Shown piece by piece: positions 7,872 through 15,749 of a stretch of 33,568 nt of DNA; the stretch's first letter is position 1, and every line of letters begins with the position of its first letter. The position numbers and the translations under genes were made by a program. The notes under the pieces were generated by a model. That model was not told where the DNA came from, searched no databases, and saw only the letters and a list, made by a program, of their open reading frames with translations. Source of the DNA: Planctomycetota bacterium (GTDB lineage Bacteria > Planctomycetota > Planctomycetia > Gemmatales > Gemmataceae). The DNA is taken from NCBI GenBank assembly GCA_026692965.1, contig JAPLNF010000311.1:1-33568 (forward strand), written 5' to 3'.

Positions 7872-7900
7872 TGGTAAACACTTGATTTACCTGTTTACCA
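7872..7900. promoter_or_regulatory. perfect 9-base inverted repeat upstream of the histidine kinase
   Basis: TGGTAAACA (7872-7880) and TGTTTACCA (7892-7900) are exact reverse complements separated by 11 bases. The right arm ends four bases before the kinase ribosome site (GAAGGAG, 7904-7910). The position suits a repressor or autoregulatory operator, or an RNA hairpin close to the ribosome site. A TTGACT at 7867-7872 overlaps the left arm, but no good -10 follows. Confidence 0.55.
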
Positions 7901-7919
7901 ATTGAAGGAGATTGCACAG

Positions 7920-8681
7920 ATGCTTGGTGAAGAAATTATCGATATTGTTTCAGAAACAAACGCGCTTAAGCATCAACTTTTTGAAGCACAAAAACTAAGT
8001 AGTGTTGGTGCGATAGCCAGCAGCGTTGCGCACGAGTTTAACAATGTGCTAACCACAATAATCAACTACACAAAAATGGCTCAGCGCACTGATAACGAAG
8101 AAAACCGAAAGCAAGCGTTAGAAAAGATTTTGAAGGGCGGACAAAGGGCAGCAGTAATCGTCAGTTCAATGCTCGGATACGCAAGAAAAGGAAGCCTCAA
8201 AAAAGAAAGTACGGATCTTGCAGCATTGGTTGATGAAGTACTTGTCCTTACCGAAAAAGACTTGCACAAGCACCAGATAAAATTAACCAAGAACTATATC
8301 GACAAACCAAAAGTCCCAGTAATCGCCTCACAAATTGAACAAGTTCTTTTGAACCTTATCATCAATTCCAGACAAGCAATGGACAAAGGTGGTGAACTAA
8401 AAATCGGTTTAAAAATGAATCAAGAAATGGGGCTTGCTGAAATCGCAGTAACAGATTCGGGCAATGGGATTGCACCACAAAACCTGCGTAAAATCTTCGA
8501 TCCATTCTTTACTACTAAAACTCCAGACCAAGCGGGGCAAGGTGGCACAGGGCTAGGATTAAGCGTCTGCAGACAAATCATTGATGACCATTGCGGCAGG
8601 CTTCGAGTTGAAAGTTCACTGGGAAAAGGTACAACCTTCATCATCAAGCTTCCACTAAACCCCGATCAGATGGCTGCGTAA
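7920..8681 (+). CDS. soluble sensor histidine kinase (orphan)
   Basis: 253 residues from the ATG at 7920, chosen because GAAGGAG ends 9 bases upstream; a TTG at 7902 would overlap that ribosome site. No transmembrane segment or PAS/GAF sensor is present. A short helical lead (1-28) precedes the HisKA dimerisation box SSVAHEFNNVL with phosphoacceptor H38. The HATPase region shows the N box (LLNLIINSRQAM), G1 (DSGNGI), F box (FDPFFTTK) and G2 (GGTGLGL), so it should autophosphorylate. No response regulator gene is adjacent, so it is probably an orphan kinase whose input comes through a partner protein. The inverted repeat just before the ribosome site may control it. Confidence 0.9.
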   Translation: MLGEEIIDIVSETNALKHQLFEAQKLSSVGAIASSVAHEFNNVLTTIINYTKMAQRTDNEENRKQALEKILKGGQRAAVIVSSMLGYARKGSLKKESTDLAALVDEVLVLTEKDLHKHQIKLTKNYIDKPKVPVIASQIEQVLLNLIINSRQAMDKGGELKIGLKMNQEMGLAEIAVTDSGNGIAPQNLRKIFDPFFTTKTPDQAGQGGTGLGLSVCRQIIDDHCGRLRVESSLGKGTTFIIKLPLNPDQMAA

Positions 8682-8711
8682 TTAATAAAATCAGAATCAA
8701 CCCGAATAGAA

Positions 8712-9356
8712 TTAAAACTTTTTGTTAAGTGGAGCTGCAGTCTTAAACTTGGCGATTCTTTGAAGCATGATTTGCTCGATATGATTATCTCTGCCAATAG
8801 GAATCCAGTTAGATGCAAAAACTGCATCGTCAATAACTTCAAACTGTCGCTCAACAGTGTTATCGCTGCGGAATGTAGCTGAACCAGCAGTCTGCCTAAC
8901 AGGCCTATCCAAATCTTCCAATTCTTTGAACACTTTAATATCAACAAAAAAGCCACCATCATCGGCAGGCTGAATTGTGACCACAGCACGATGCCTGATA
9001 GACTGGCAAAAAGCAAGAAGGCGCTGCCTAAAATCTGGACTACCTGGTTTCCACGGTTGGCCGATTCCGGGAGCTATACACGGGAAGGTTTCAATTCTAC
9101 CATCGTAACGATTCGAATAAGAGACTTCAAAAAAGTCGTCAACAACATCCATGCATTTTTCAAAAACGACGCCATATGAAGCTGGCCCAAGGGGAACATA
9201 AACAGGGTTTTCGCTAGTTGTTTCAAGTTCGGGTCGAACCACTGCTGGATTTTCAAAAAGAGGACCCGTTGCACAACCAGTAAATGCAAACCCACCAATC
9301 ACCAGTGAAGTTGGCACCAAGAATTTTACAAGATTCAGATATTTCCATCGGCTCAT
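8712..9356 (-). CDS. hypothetical planctomycete lipoprotein
   Basis: 214 residues. Basic N-terminus, hydrophobic stretch and lipobox FTGC with Cys28 predict a lipoprotein. The mature part reads YGVVFEKCMDVVDDFFEVSY, then an alpha/beta segment with RHRAVVTIQPADDGGFFVDIKVFKEL and a C-terminal NWIPIGRDNHIEQIMLQRIA. This resembles the layout of small conserved planctomycete lipoproteins of unknown function; I do not recognise a named domain. AGCAGG lies 6 bases before the ATG. It converges with the kinase gene, 30 bases apart, with no obvious terminator between. The gene is well supported, the function is not. Confidence 0.85.
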   Translation of the reverse strand: MSRWKYLNLVKFLVPTSLVIGGFAFTGCATGPLFENPAVVRPELETTSENPVYVPLGPASYGVVFEKCMDVVDDFFEVSYSNRYDGRIETFPCIAPGIGQPWKPGSPDFRQRLLAFCQSIRHRAVVTIQPADDGGFFVDIKVFKELEDLDRPVRQTAGSATFRSDNTVERQFEVIDDAVFASNWIPIGRDNHIEQIMLQRIAKFKTAAPLNKKF

Positions 9357-9479
9357 GATTAGCCTGCTACTTTATTTTAAAGTTTAAGCAAAAGACAATT
9401 CCTAATGCCAATGATTAGTAGAAATGTCAAGTGCAGGAAACTAACGACAAAGAAGTGGAAGGATAGGTAACACAGGAAG

Positions 9480-10397
9480 CTAAAGTATAGACTTGAGACC
9501 AGCAGGAACATCAAATTTAGGCGAAAACCCAAGCATTTGTTGAGCCTTGGCAATATTGGCAAGAGAATAGCGAACATCGCCCAATCTAGCGGGAAGGTGT
9601 TGGGGGACCAAATTCTTGCCTGTAAGTGTTTGCAAATGAAAAGCTAGGTCAAGCAGCGATGTAGATTTACCCGCGCCAATATTAAAAACATCACCTGAAA
9701 TATTGGGTTTTGTTCCAGCAAGAATCAAAGCTTGAACCGCATCTTTAACAAAAACAAAATCGCGAGATTGCAGGCCATCGCCAAATATAGTTGGGTTAAT
9801 CCCTTTTTTAAACGCCTCTGTAAATATAGCTATAACACCGGAGTAAGGACTATCGCCACGCTGTTTCGGACCAAAAATATTGAAGAATCTAAGCCTAACA
9901 GTTTCTAATCCCATCGCTCTGGCAAAGGCTACGGCATGAAACTCACCAGCCAATTTGGAAGACGCATAAGGTGAAAGTGGATCCAGCAAAGTGTTTTCAT
10001 CAAGGGGAACATTTCCTGTATTGCCATAGGCACTACTACTGGCAGCAAAAACAAATCGCTTGCAATTATTCAATTTGGCTGCTTGAAGAACTTTCAAAGT
10101 GCCGGTGGCACAAATCTCGTGGCTGAGCAGAGGTTGCTCCATGCTTTTTTGAACGCTGGCAACAGCAGCAAGATGATAAACATTCTCAACCCCGGAAGAA
10201 GCCTTCATAAGGTCATCTTCGCTTAAAATCGAACCTTCAATGAAATCAACATCAGATTTTACCGCAGAAAGATTATCAATACGGCCTGTACTGAGATCAT
10301 CAAGTACGCGAACTTTTCTACCCAAGGCAACAAGTGCCTCGACCAAATGTGATCCAACAAAACCCGCCCCGCCTGTAACAAGATCAATTGAACTCAT
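9480..10397 (-). CDS. NAD-dependent sugar-nucleotide epimerase/dehydratase (GalE-like SDR)
   Basis: 305 residues, an extended short-chain dehydrogenase. The NAD-binding loop TGGAGFVGSH is at 8-17, an acidic DDLSTG after strand 2, the active-site serine region FAASSSAYG near 117-125, and the catalytic pair Y144-x3-K148 in YASSK. The substrate region has FFNIFGPKQRGDSPYSGV. This is typical of UDP-glucose or UDP-N-acetylglucosamine 4-epimerases making sugars for polysaccharides; the exact sugar cannot be told. Its ATG overlaps the ftsY stop (ATGA), so it is the last gene of the housekeeping operon. Confidence 0.9.
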   Translation of the reverse strand: MSSIDLVTGGAGFVGSHLVEALVALGRKVRVLDDLSTGRIDNLSAVKSDVDFIEGSILSEDDLMKASSGVENVYHLAAVASVQKSMEQPLLSHEICATGTLKVLQAAKLNNCKRFVFAASSSAYGNTGNVPLDENTLLDPLSPYASSKLAGEFHAVAFARAMGLETVRLRFFNIFGPKQRGDSPYSGVIAIFTEAFKKGINPTIFGDGLQSRDFVFVKDAVQALILAGTKPNISGDVFNIGAGKSTSLLDLAFHLQTLTGKNLVPQHLPARLGDVRYSLANIAKAQQMLGFSPKFDVPAGLKSIL

Positions 10398-11308
10398 GAA
10401 GAAAACAAAGCCTCAACAAAGGATGCAGGATCAAAGGATTCAAGGTCTTCAATTTTTTCACCAACGCCAATGAATTTTACAGGGATGTTCAGGCGCTGTT
10501 TGATACTGAAAATAGACCCACCTTTTGCGGTACCATCAAGCTTGGTAAGAATTATGCCAGTACAGTGAACCACCTTCTGGAAGTTTTCCGCTTGGAGGAC
10601 GGCGTTTTGCCCAGTAGTTGCATCCAAGACCAAAAGAACTTCATGCGGGGAGCCAGGAATAACCTTGCTGGTAACACGATGAATTTTCTCGAGTTCTCGC
10701 ATTAAATGGGTTTGGGTATGCAGCCTGCCTGCAGTATCTACAATTACAAAATCAAACCCCTTGGCCCTTGCTTTATCGCAGGCATCATGAGCAATGCTTG
10801 CAGGATCACTACCTGGAAGCCCCTTAACTATTTCGACCCCAAGCCTTTCACACCAAATTACCAATTGATCGATAGCTGCTGCTCTGAATGTATCGCAAGC
10901 CGCGACCAGTACTTTTTTTCCATCCCGACTCAAGAAACCAGCAAGCTTGGCAATCGATGTGGTTTTACCAGACCCGTTGACCCCAGCGATCATAATAACT
11001 GTTGGCCCATCAGGATTGATTTTGATATCACGCCCACCTTCAATCTGCAAAAGACCAGCAAGGTACTCACGAACAAACATCTCGGTTTCTTTATCAATTT
11101 CCTTATCAAGAAAAGCCTGTTTCATGCGATCAACAAGGCCCGCAGTTGCTGCAGAGCCAACATCAGCCAGGTAGAGTTTCTTTTCAAGTTCTTTAAGGAA
11201 GTCGTGATCAACTCTCCCTTTGAGGCGGAAAAGACCAGCCACCCCTGCAAAGAGATTTCTCGTTTTAGTGAGACCAAGCTTCAGCTTATCTAAGAGAGCG
11301 CGGAACAT
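10394..11308 (-). CDS. ftsY: signal recognition particle receptor FtsY
   Basis: 304 residues, a short form with only the N and G domains and without a long acidic A domain. The N domain (1-95) carries the helical bundle including LEKKLYLADVG. The G domain has the P-loop GVNGSGKTT (109-117), DTFRAAAIDQL (G2), DTAGR (G3), TKLDGTAKGG (G4) and the closing GVGEKIEDLESFDP. It is the GTPase that docks the Ffh-ribosome complex at the membrane for co-translational protein insertion. AAGG lies 9 bases before the ATG. The start lies inside the end of the PHP gene (19-base overlap) and the stop overlaps the epimerase start. Confidence 0.97.
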   Translation of the reverse strand: MFRALLDKLKLGLTKTRNLFAGVAGLFRLKGRVDHDFLKELEKKLYLADVGSAATAGLVDRMKQAFLDKEIDKETEMFVREYLAGLLQIEGGRDIKINPDGPTVIMIAGVNGSGKTTSIAKLAGFLSRDGKKVLVAACDTFRAAAIDQLVIWCERLGVEIVKGLPGSDPASIAHDACDKARAKGFDFVIVDTAGRLHTQTHLMRELEKIHRVTSKVIPGSPHEVLLVLDATTGQNAVLQAENFQKVVHCTGIILTKLDGTAKGGSIFSIKQRLNIPVKFIGVGEKIEDLESFDPASFVEALFSS

Positions 11309-12180
11309 AGCCGGTTGCCTTCTGATCTGAGTTTGATTTTTTCAAGTTCAAGAATGGTGATAGAGGAAGACCCAATGGTTCGCGGAGGAACTCCATGACA
11401 ATCACTGCCACCGCCAATACAAAACTCAAGTTTGAGCGCCCACTCTTTCAATAATTTTCTACGATTCATTTTGAATCCCGGGTATTCAACCTCAATCCCA
11501 TCCATACCAAAACCTTTAAGCAAAGCGAGATCGCTGAGCGTTATATTTTCAGGGGGGTGAGCGAGCATGGAAATGCCGCCTGCATTACGAACCAAATCAC
11601 ATGCTTCCTGAATCGTAAGCCACGCATGATTGTCGTCCTGAAAAAACCTCAAATGTTTCCAATAGGCATTTTGAATCGAATGAGCCTTTTTTTGGTTTAC
11701 GAGAATTTGGGCCAAATGACGACTACCCACGGCATAATCCGGGTTATTCCACTGAGGCTCAAGCTCCTCCATGACGGAACCTGGCTCATTCACCCTGCCC
11801 TTCATAAAATCAATCATTTTCAAAAATCGAGTTTTGCGAATAGTCTTATTTCTTGAAAGCCCTGCTTGCAGTTCCAGATTAAAGGGATCCATCAAATAAC
11901 CTAGCAAATGATAAATTTTAGCATTAAAAATGCAAGTTATTTCTACTCCAACAATCATCTCGGAACGGCCATGGGGAAACGGCGAATGGTGGGCAGCGGT
12001 AGTATCATGATCGGTGATAGAAATGGCTTCAAGGCCAAGTTTACAAGCGGAAGAATAAACCGATTTGGGTGAACAAAGACCATCGCTAAAAGTAGAATGT
12101 GTATGAAGATCAACTCGCCTAGTAGAGGCGTTTTTATAAAGAGACTGACACAAAGAGGTAAAAGGTTGACCTTTAGGCAT
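11290..12180 (-). CDS. PHP-domain phosphoesterase (TrpH/RNase AM-like)
   Basis: 296 residues from the ATG at 12180, which overlaps the nusB stop (AATGCCTAA). The longer frame to 12276 would lie inside nusB and is not family-like. Metal-binding motifs of the PHP domain are all present: VDLHTHSTFSDG near the N-terminus, ITDHDT, E in GVEITC, MLAHPPE, and C-terminal GGSDCHG. Related proteins (E. coli YciV) act on nucleoside 3',5'-bisphosphates or on 5' ends of RNA. Being between nusB and ftsY suggests a housekeeping role in nucleotide or RNA turnover, which is inference. Confidence 0.85.
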   Translation of the reverse strand: MPKGQPFTSLCQSLYKNASTRRVDLHTHSTFSDGLCSPKSVYSSACKLGLEAISITDHDTTAAHHSPFPHGRSEMIVGVEITCIFNAKIYHLLGYLMDPFNLELQAGLSRNKTIRKTRFLKMIDFMKGRVNEPGSVMEELEPQWNNPDYAVGSRHLAQILVNQKKAHSIQNAYWKHLRFFQDDNHAWLTIQEACDLVRNAGGISMLAHPPENITLSDLALLKGFGMDGIEVEYPGFKMNRRKLLKEWALKLEFCIGGGSDCHGVPPRTIGSSSITILELEKIKLRSEGNRLCSALS

Positions 12181-12598
12181 TTTCAGGCTGCGGGCGCTCG
12201 GTGGAACAAATCTTATCCAAGATACCATTAATAAAAGAGGACGAATCAGCGGTTCCAAATCTTTTGGCAAGTTCAATGGATTCGTTTAAAACAACCTCAG
12301 AGGGAGTGTCTTTTTGATGACTAAGTTCAAAAGCACCGAGTCGAAGAAGATTTCGATCAACTGCAGCCATTCTAGGCAAACGCCAGTTTTCTGCAAATTT
12401 AACAAGCAATGCATCAATTTGAGAAAGATTCTGCATGGTTTGTTGGTAAAGAAGAAGAGCAAAATCCCTGCTGATTTGATCATTAATGCGATCTGTTATA
12501 AATTCTGCAACTTGCTTTTTAGTAAGAGAGGGGTTTAAATCGACCCTGTAAAGAAGTTGCAACGCCACTTCGCGTGCTTTAGATCTTCGATATATCAT
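12173..12598 (-). CDS. nusB: transcription antitermination factor NusB
   Basis: 141 residues from ATG 12598 (MIYRRSKAREVALQLLYRVD); a TTG three codons earlier is the alternative start. The N-terminal RRSKAREVALQLLY matches the NusB RNA-binding start, the middle has WRLPRMAAVDRNLLRLGAFEL, and the end SSFINGILDKI is the family signature. NusB binds boxA RNA with S10 (NusE) for rRNA antitermination. It follows ribH by 16 bases, the very common ribH-nusB pairing. Confidence 0.95.
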   Translation of the reverse strand: MIYRRSKAREVALQLLYRVDLNPSLTKKQVAEFITDRINDQISRDFALLLYQQTMQNLSQIDALLVKFAENWRLPRMAAVDRNLLRLGAFELSHQKDTPSEVVLNESIELAKRFGTADSSSFINGILDKICSTERPQPENA

Positions 12599-12614
12599 AG
12601 TTCTCAATTTTTCG

Positions 12615-13088
12615 TTATTTGGGGAGCTTTAAAATCAGATCTGCCATTTCGATTGCGGTAAGGGCAGCTTCGAACCCCTTATTTCCAGCCTTTGCGCCTG
12701 CGCGATTAATAGCCTGTTCCAAAGTATCACAAGTAAGAACACCAAAAATCACAGGTATACCCGTTTGCAACGAAATACCTGCAATGCCATTGGTACTTGC
12801 ACCGGCAACATGATCGTAATGGTCGGTTTCCCCTTTGATAACTGCCCCTAGGCAAATTATCGAAGAAAACTTACCGGAAAGCGCAAGCTTATTGGCTACT
12901 AATGGAATTTCATAGGAACCCGGAACACGAACCAAAGTGATATTTTTATCTGCAACCCCGTGCCTGCGAAGGCCATCCAACGCCCCTTCAACAAGTCGAT
13001 CCACTACAGCCTGATTAAACTTGGCTGCAACGATTGCAAAAGTATGACTTCCAGAATTAAAATGCCCTTCGAGAACATTCAAACTCAT
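12615..13088 (-). CDS. ribH: 6,7-dimethyl-8-ribityllumazine synthase
   Basis: 157 residues, normal length. Seen are the substrate-binding FNQAVVDRLVEGAL, VRVPGSYEIPLVA, the phosphate/active-site loop LGAVIKGETDHYDHVA with the catalytic His at 90, and the TGIPVIFGVLTCDTLEQAINRAG segment. It condenses 5-amino-6-ribitylaminouracil with 3,4-dihydroxy-2-butanone 4-phosphate in riboflavin synthesis; the family forms icosahedral or pentameric shells. AGGGA lies 7 bases before the ATG. No FMN riboswitch was recognised upstream; the gene lies 36 bases after rho. Confidence 0.96.
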   Translation of the reverse strand: MSLNVLEGHFNSGSHTFAIVAAKFNQAVVDRLVEGALDGLRRHGVADKNITLVRVPGSYEIPLVANKLALSGKFSSIICLGAVIKGETDHYDHVAGASTNGIAGISLQTGIPVIFGVLTCDTLEQAINRAGAKAGNKGFEAALTAIEMADLILKLPK

Positions 13089-13124
13089 AACTTATCCCTT
13101 ATTCTTCGAGGTTTGACTTCATCA

Positions 13125-14915
13125 CTACAAGTTCATGCTATTGAGAAATTCATGATTAGTCTTGGTTTTCGCCATTCGGTTCAGCAGCAATTCCATGGCT
13201 TCAACGGGATTCATGTCACTAAGAACCCTTCGAAGCACATAAACTTTCCTAAGTTCTTCTTCACCAAGAAGCATATCTTCCTTGCGGGTGCCAGAACTGT
13301 TGATATCAATGGCAGGCCAAACTCTACGGTCAACCAATTTTCGTTCAAGATGAACTTCCATGTTTCCAGTGCCCTTGAATTCTTCAAAAATAACCTCATC
13401 CATCCTTGAACCTGTATCAACAAGAGCAGTAGCGATAATAGTCAAGCTACCCCCCTCTTCGATATTGCGGGCAGCACCAAAAAATCTTTTAGGCTTCTGC
13501 ATGGCGTTGGCATCAATACCACCAGACAAAATCTTGCCTGAACTTGGCATTTCAGAATTGTACGCACGTGCTAATCTGGTAATAGAATCAAGCAGGATGA
13601 CAACATCCGTGCCGTATTCCACCATCCGTTTTGCCTTCTCAATAACCATTTCACAAACCTGCACATGGCGGGTTGCGGGCTCATCAAAGGTCGAGCTGAT
13701 CACTTCCGTGTTGGGGCCTTTAACCATGCGCTCCATTTCAGTAACTTCTTCAGGGCGCTCATCAATCAGCAAAATAATGACATAGCATTCGGGATGGTTT
13801 TTCAGAATACCATTGGCCATCTTTTGCAGTAGGATCGTTTTTCCAGTGCGGGGTGGTGCAACAATAAGCCCGCGCTGCCCTTTACCAATTGGGGCAACAA
13901 GATCAATAACCCTGCCACAAACTTCAGACGGATCATACTCAAGCTTTAATCTTTCCGTAGGGTGCAAAGGGGTTAAATCCTCAAACATCACCTTTTGGGT
14001 TAAAAGCGCGGGGTCCGCATAATTGATGGCTTCGACCCTTAGGAGGGCGAAATACTTTTCGTTTTCTTTGGGAGGCCGAATCTGCCCGGAAACAATCGTA
14101 CCAGTGCGAAGCCCAAACCTTCGAATCTGCGATGGGGAAATATAAATATCGTCAACACAGGGAAGATAATTGTAATCAGGACTTCGAAGAAACCCAAAAC
14201 CATCGGGCAAGATTTCAAGTGTCCCTTCGCCCAGCATCAAGCCATTTTGCTTTACCCGTTCCTTGATAATCAAAAAGACCAAATTCTGTTTGGCCAAGCC
14301 TTCAACTTCAGTTATCCCAACTTCTTTTGCTATCGCTACCAATTCAGGTAAAGATTTTTGCTGCAAATCGGCAAGATGATTGCTACCTCTTTTAATCTCT
14401 TCATATCGGTTGTTTACTTCATCATCGTAGCCCTTCGATTTAGCCTCTTCACTCTCAGCCGAAAAAGAATCCGATGAAGGTTTTACATTACTCTCTGATT
14501 TAACCCCTGCAGCCATATCTTCAGGCGTAGCTGTATATTTTGGCACATCTTTGATTTTTGGGGGCTCAACGACGGGATTTTCAATCGGGGCAACCACATC
14601 GACTTTTGAGGTATAAGAATCCTTGGCAGGAGTTTTATCCTCAGACTTCTCTACACTTTTAACTTTTACGGGTGTTTTTTTCTTAGGCGTGAAAACCAAA
14701 TCGTCATCCGAAGCATCAATAGTTTGCACAGGTGAATCATCCTTCGAAACCTTTGCAGGCGAATTATCGGAAGGATTATTAAACAAAATGTCATCTGATT
14801 GCTCAGGAGCATTAGCCCTAACTTCATCTGAAGTTTTAGCAGTTTTACTAGGTGCTTTAGCCCGTGCTTTTGGTTTGCTTACTGAACTATCTTTCTTACC
14901 CTTGGCTTCCGCCAT
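13125..14915 (-). CDS. rho: transcription termination factor Rho with long N-terminal extension
   Basis: 596 residues against about 420 in E. coli. Residues 1 to about 175 are a Lys/Ser/Asp-rich, probably disordered extension ([14 protein letters not shown], then acidic [15 protein letters not shown]). The Rho core then begins: N-terminal helical domain ([20 protein letters not shown]), RNA-binding OSB fold ([20 protein letters not shown]), Walker A APPRTGKT near 352-360, [12 protein letters not shown], Walker [18 protein letters not shown]-loop/R-loop region and [21 protein letters not shown]. It is a hexameric RNA helicase ending transcription. TAGGAGA lies 6 bases before the ATG, after a 219-base gap from coaE. 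Confidence 0.97.
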   Translation of the reverse strand: MAEAKGKKDSSVSKPKARAKAPSKTAKTSDEVRANAPEQSDDILFNNPSDNSPAKVSKDDSPVQTIDASDDDLVFTPKKKTPVKVKSVEKSEDKTPAKDSYTSKVDVVAPIENPVVEPPKIKDVPKYTATPEDMAAGVKSESNVKPSSDSFSAESEEAKSKGYDDEVNNRYEEIKRGSNHLADLQQKSLPELVAIAKEVGITEVEGLAKQNLVFLIIKERVKQNGLMLGEGTLEILPDGFGFLRSPDYNYLPCVDDIYISPSQIRRFGLRTGTIVSGQIRPPKENEKYFALLRVEAINYADPALLTQKVMFEDLTPLHPTERLKLEYDPSEVCGRVIDLVAPIGKGQRGLIVAPPRTGKTILLQKMANGILKNHPECYVIILLIDERPEEVTEMERMVKGPNTEVISSTFDEPATRHVQVCEMVIEKAKRMVEYGTDVVILLDSITRLARAYNSEMPSSGKILSGGIDANAMQKPKRFFGAARNIEEGGSLTIIATALVDTGSRMDEVIFEEFKGTGNMEVHLERKLVDRRVWPAIDINSSGTRKEDMLLGEEELRKVYVLRRVLSDMNPVEAMELLLNRMAKTKTNHEFLNSMNL

Positions 14916-15134
14916 TACTAATCTCCTATCTGGCCCAATAATTCGCTGGTTGAGATGTGTTAAAAACCAGTAAACATCAGGGGCAGAAAATATCCCGCTA
15001 ATTAATCAGATCTGCAAATGGAGCGGGCAACCACCTATTTCATTACCAGAAAATCCATATTCCGGCATAAAGGACTTTTATCTAATTACGACAAACACAT
15101 CAAACTTTCAACATTCTGTACTGGAAGAGTACTA

Positions 15135-15749
15135 TCAAGGCAGGTTCCAAAGTTTTAACAAATCATCGACTTGCTTAACCGTGTGATCATAACTTACAGA
15201 ATTATCGACGATATGATCACAGATTGAGGCCTTCTTAGTCAAGGGCATTTGGGCATTTTCTCGATTTTTCCATTCGGCCTCAGTCCAACCTCTGGCCAAG
15301 CAACGCCTTAACCTTTCCGCGTCATTACAATCTATAAACACTATTAAACTGCAAAGGTTTCTCCAGTTCTTCTCTAATAATAGGGGCACATCAAGCACGA
15401 TAAATGAAGATTCCGAGAATTCTGAAAGTTCTTTGATCTTATGCTCAATTTTTTCTAACACCAACGGGTGAAGAATTGACTCCAAAAACAACCTACGTTC
15501 AGCATTATCAAAAATCGCTTTCGCCAGAACCGGCCTCGCAACATTTCCATCTAAATCAAAAACCGTTGCCCCAAAATAATCCAGAATCTTTTTTTTAACA
15601 ATTTCATCCGTGAATAGGGCCCGAACCTCAGAATCTGCGTCAAATAGAATTCCGCCCGAACGCGTAAACAACTTAGCAACTTCACTTTTGCCACTGCCTA
15701 TGCCGCCTACAATTCCAATTACAGGCTTGTTTGCCGGTTTTGCATTCAT
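15135..15749 (-). CDS. coaE: dephospho-CoA kinase
   Basis: 204 residues, family-normal. The P-loop GGIGSGKS is at 15-22, followed by LFDADSEVRAL, HPLVLEKI, VLDVPLLLEKNW and the LID-type CLARGWTEAEWKNRENAQMPLTKK in segments typical of CoaE. It phosphorylates the 3'-OH of dephospho-CoA, the last step of CoA synthesis. Its ATG overlaps the polA stop (ATGA), so the pair is translationally coupled. polA-coaE adjacency is also seen in other bacteria. Confidence 0.95.
   Translation of the reverse strand: MNAKPANKPVIGIVGGIGSGKSEVAKLFTRSGGILFDADSEVRALFTDEIVKKKILDYFGATVFDLDGNVARPVLAKAIFDNAERRLFLESILHPLVLEKIEHKIKELSEFSESSFIVLDVPLLLEKNWRNLCSLIVFIDCNDAERLRRCLARGWTEAEWKNRENAQMPLTKKASICDHIVDNSVSYDHTVKQVDDLLKLWNLP

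Noticed and set aside
12181-12276. Upstream 32-codon extension of the PHP protein
   Set aside because: It lies wholly inside nusB in another frame; the ATG at 12180 fits the overlap pattern and the PHP family start.
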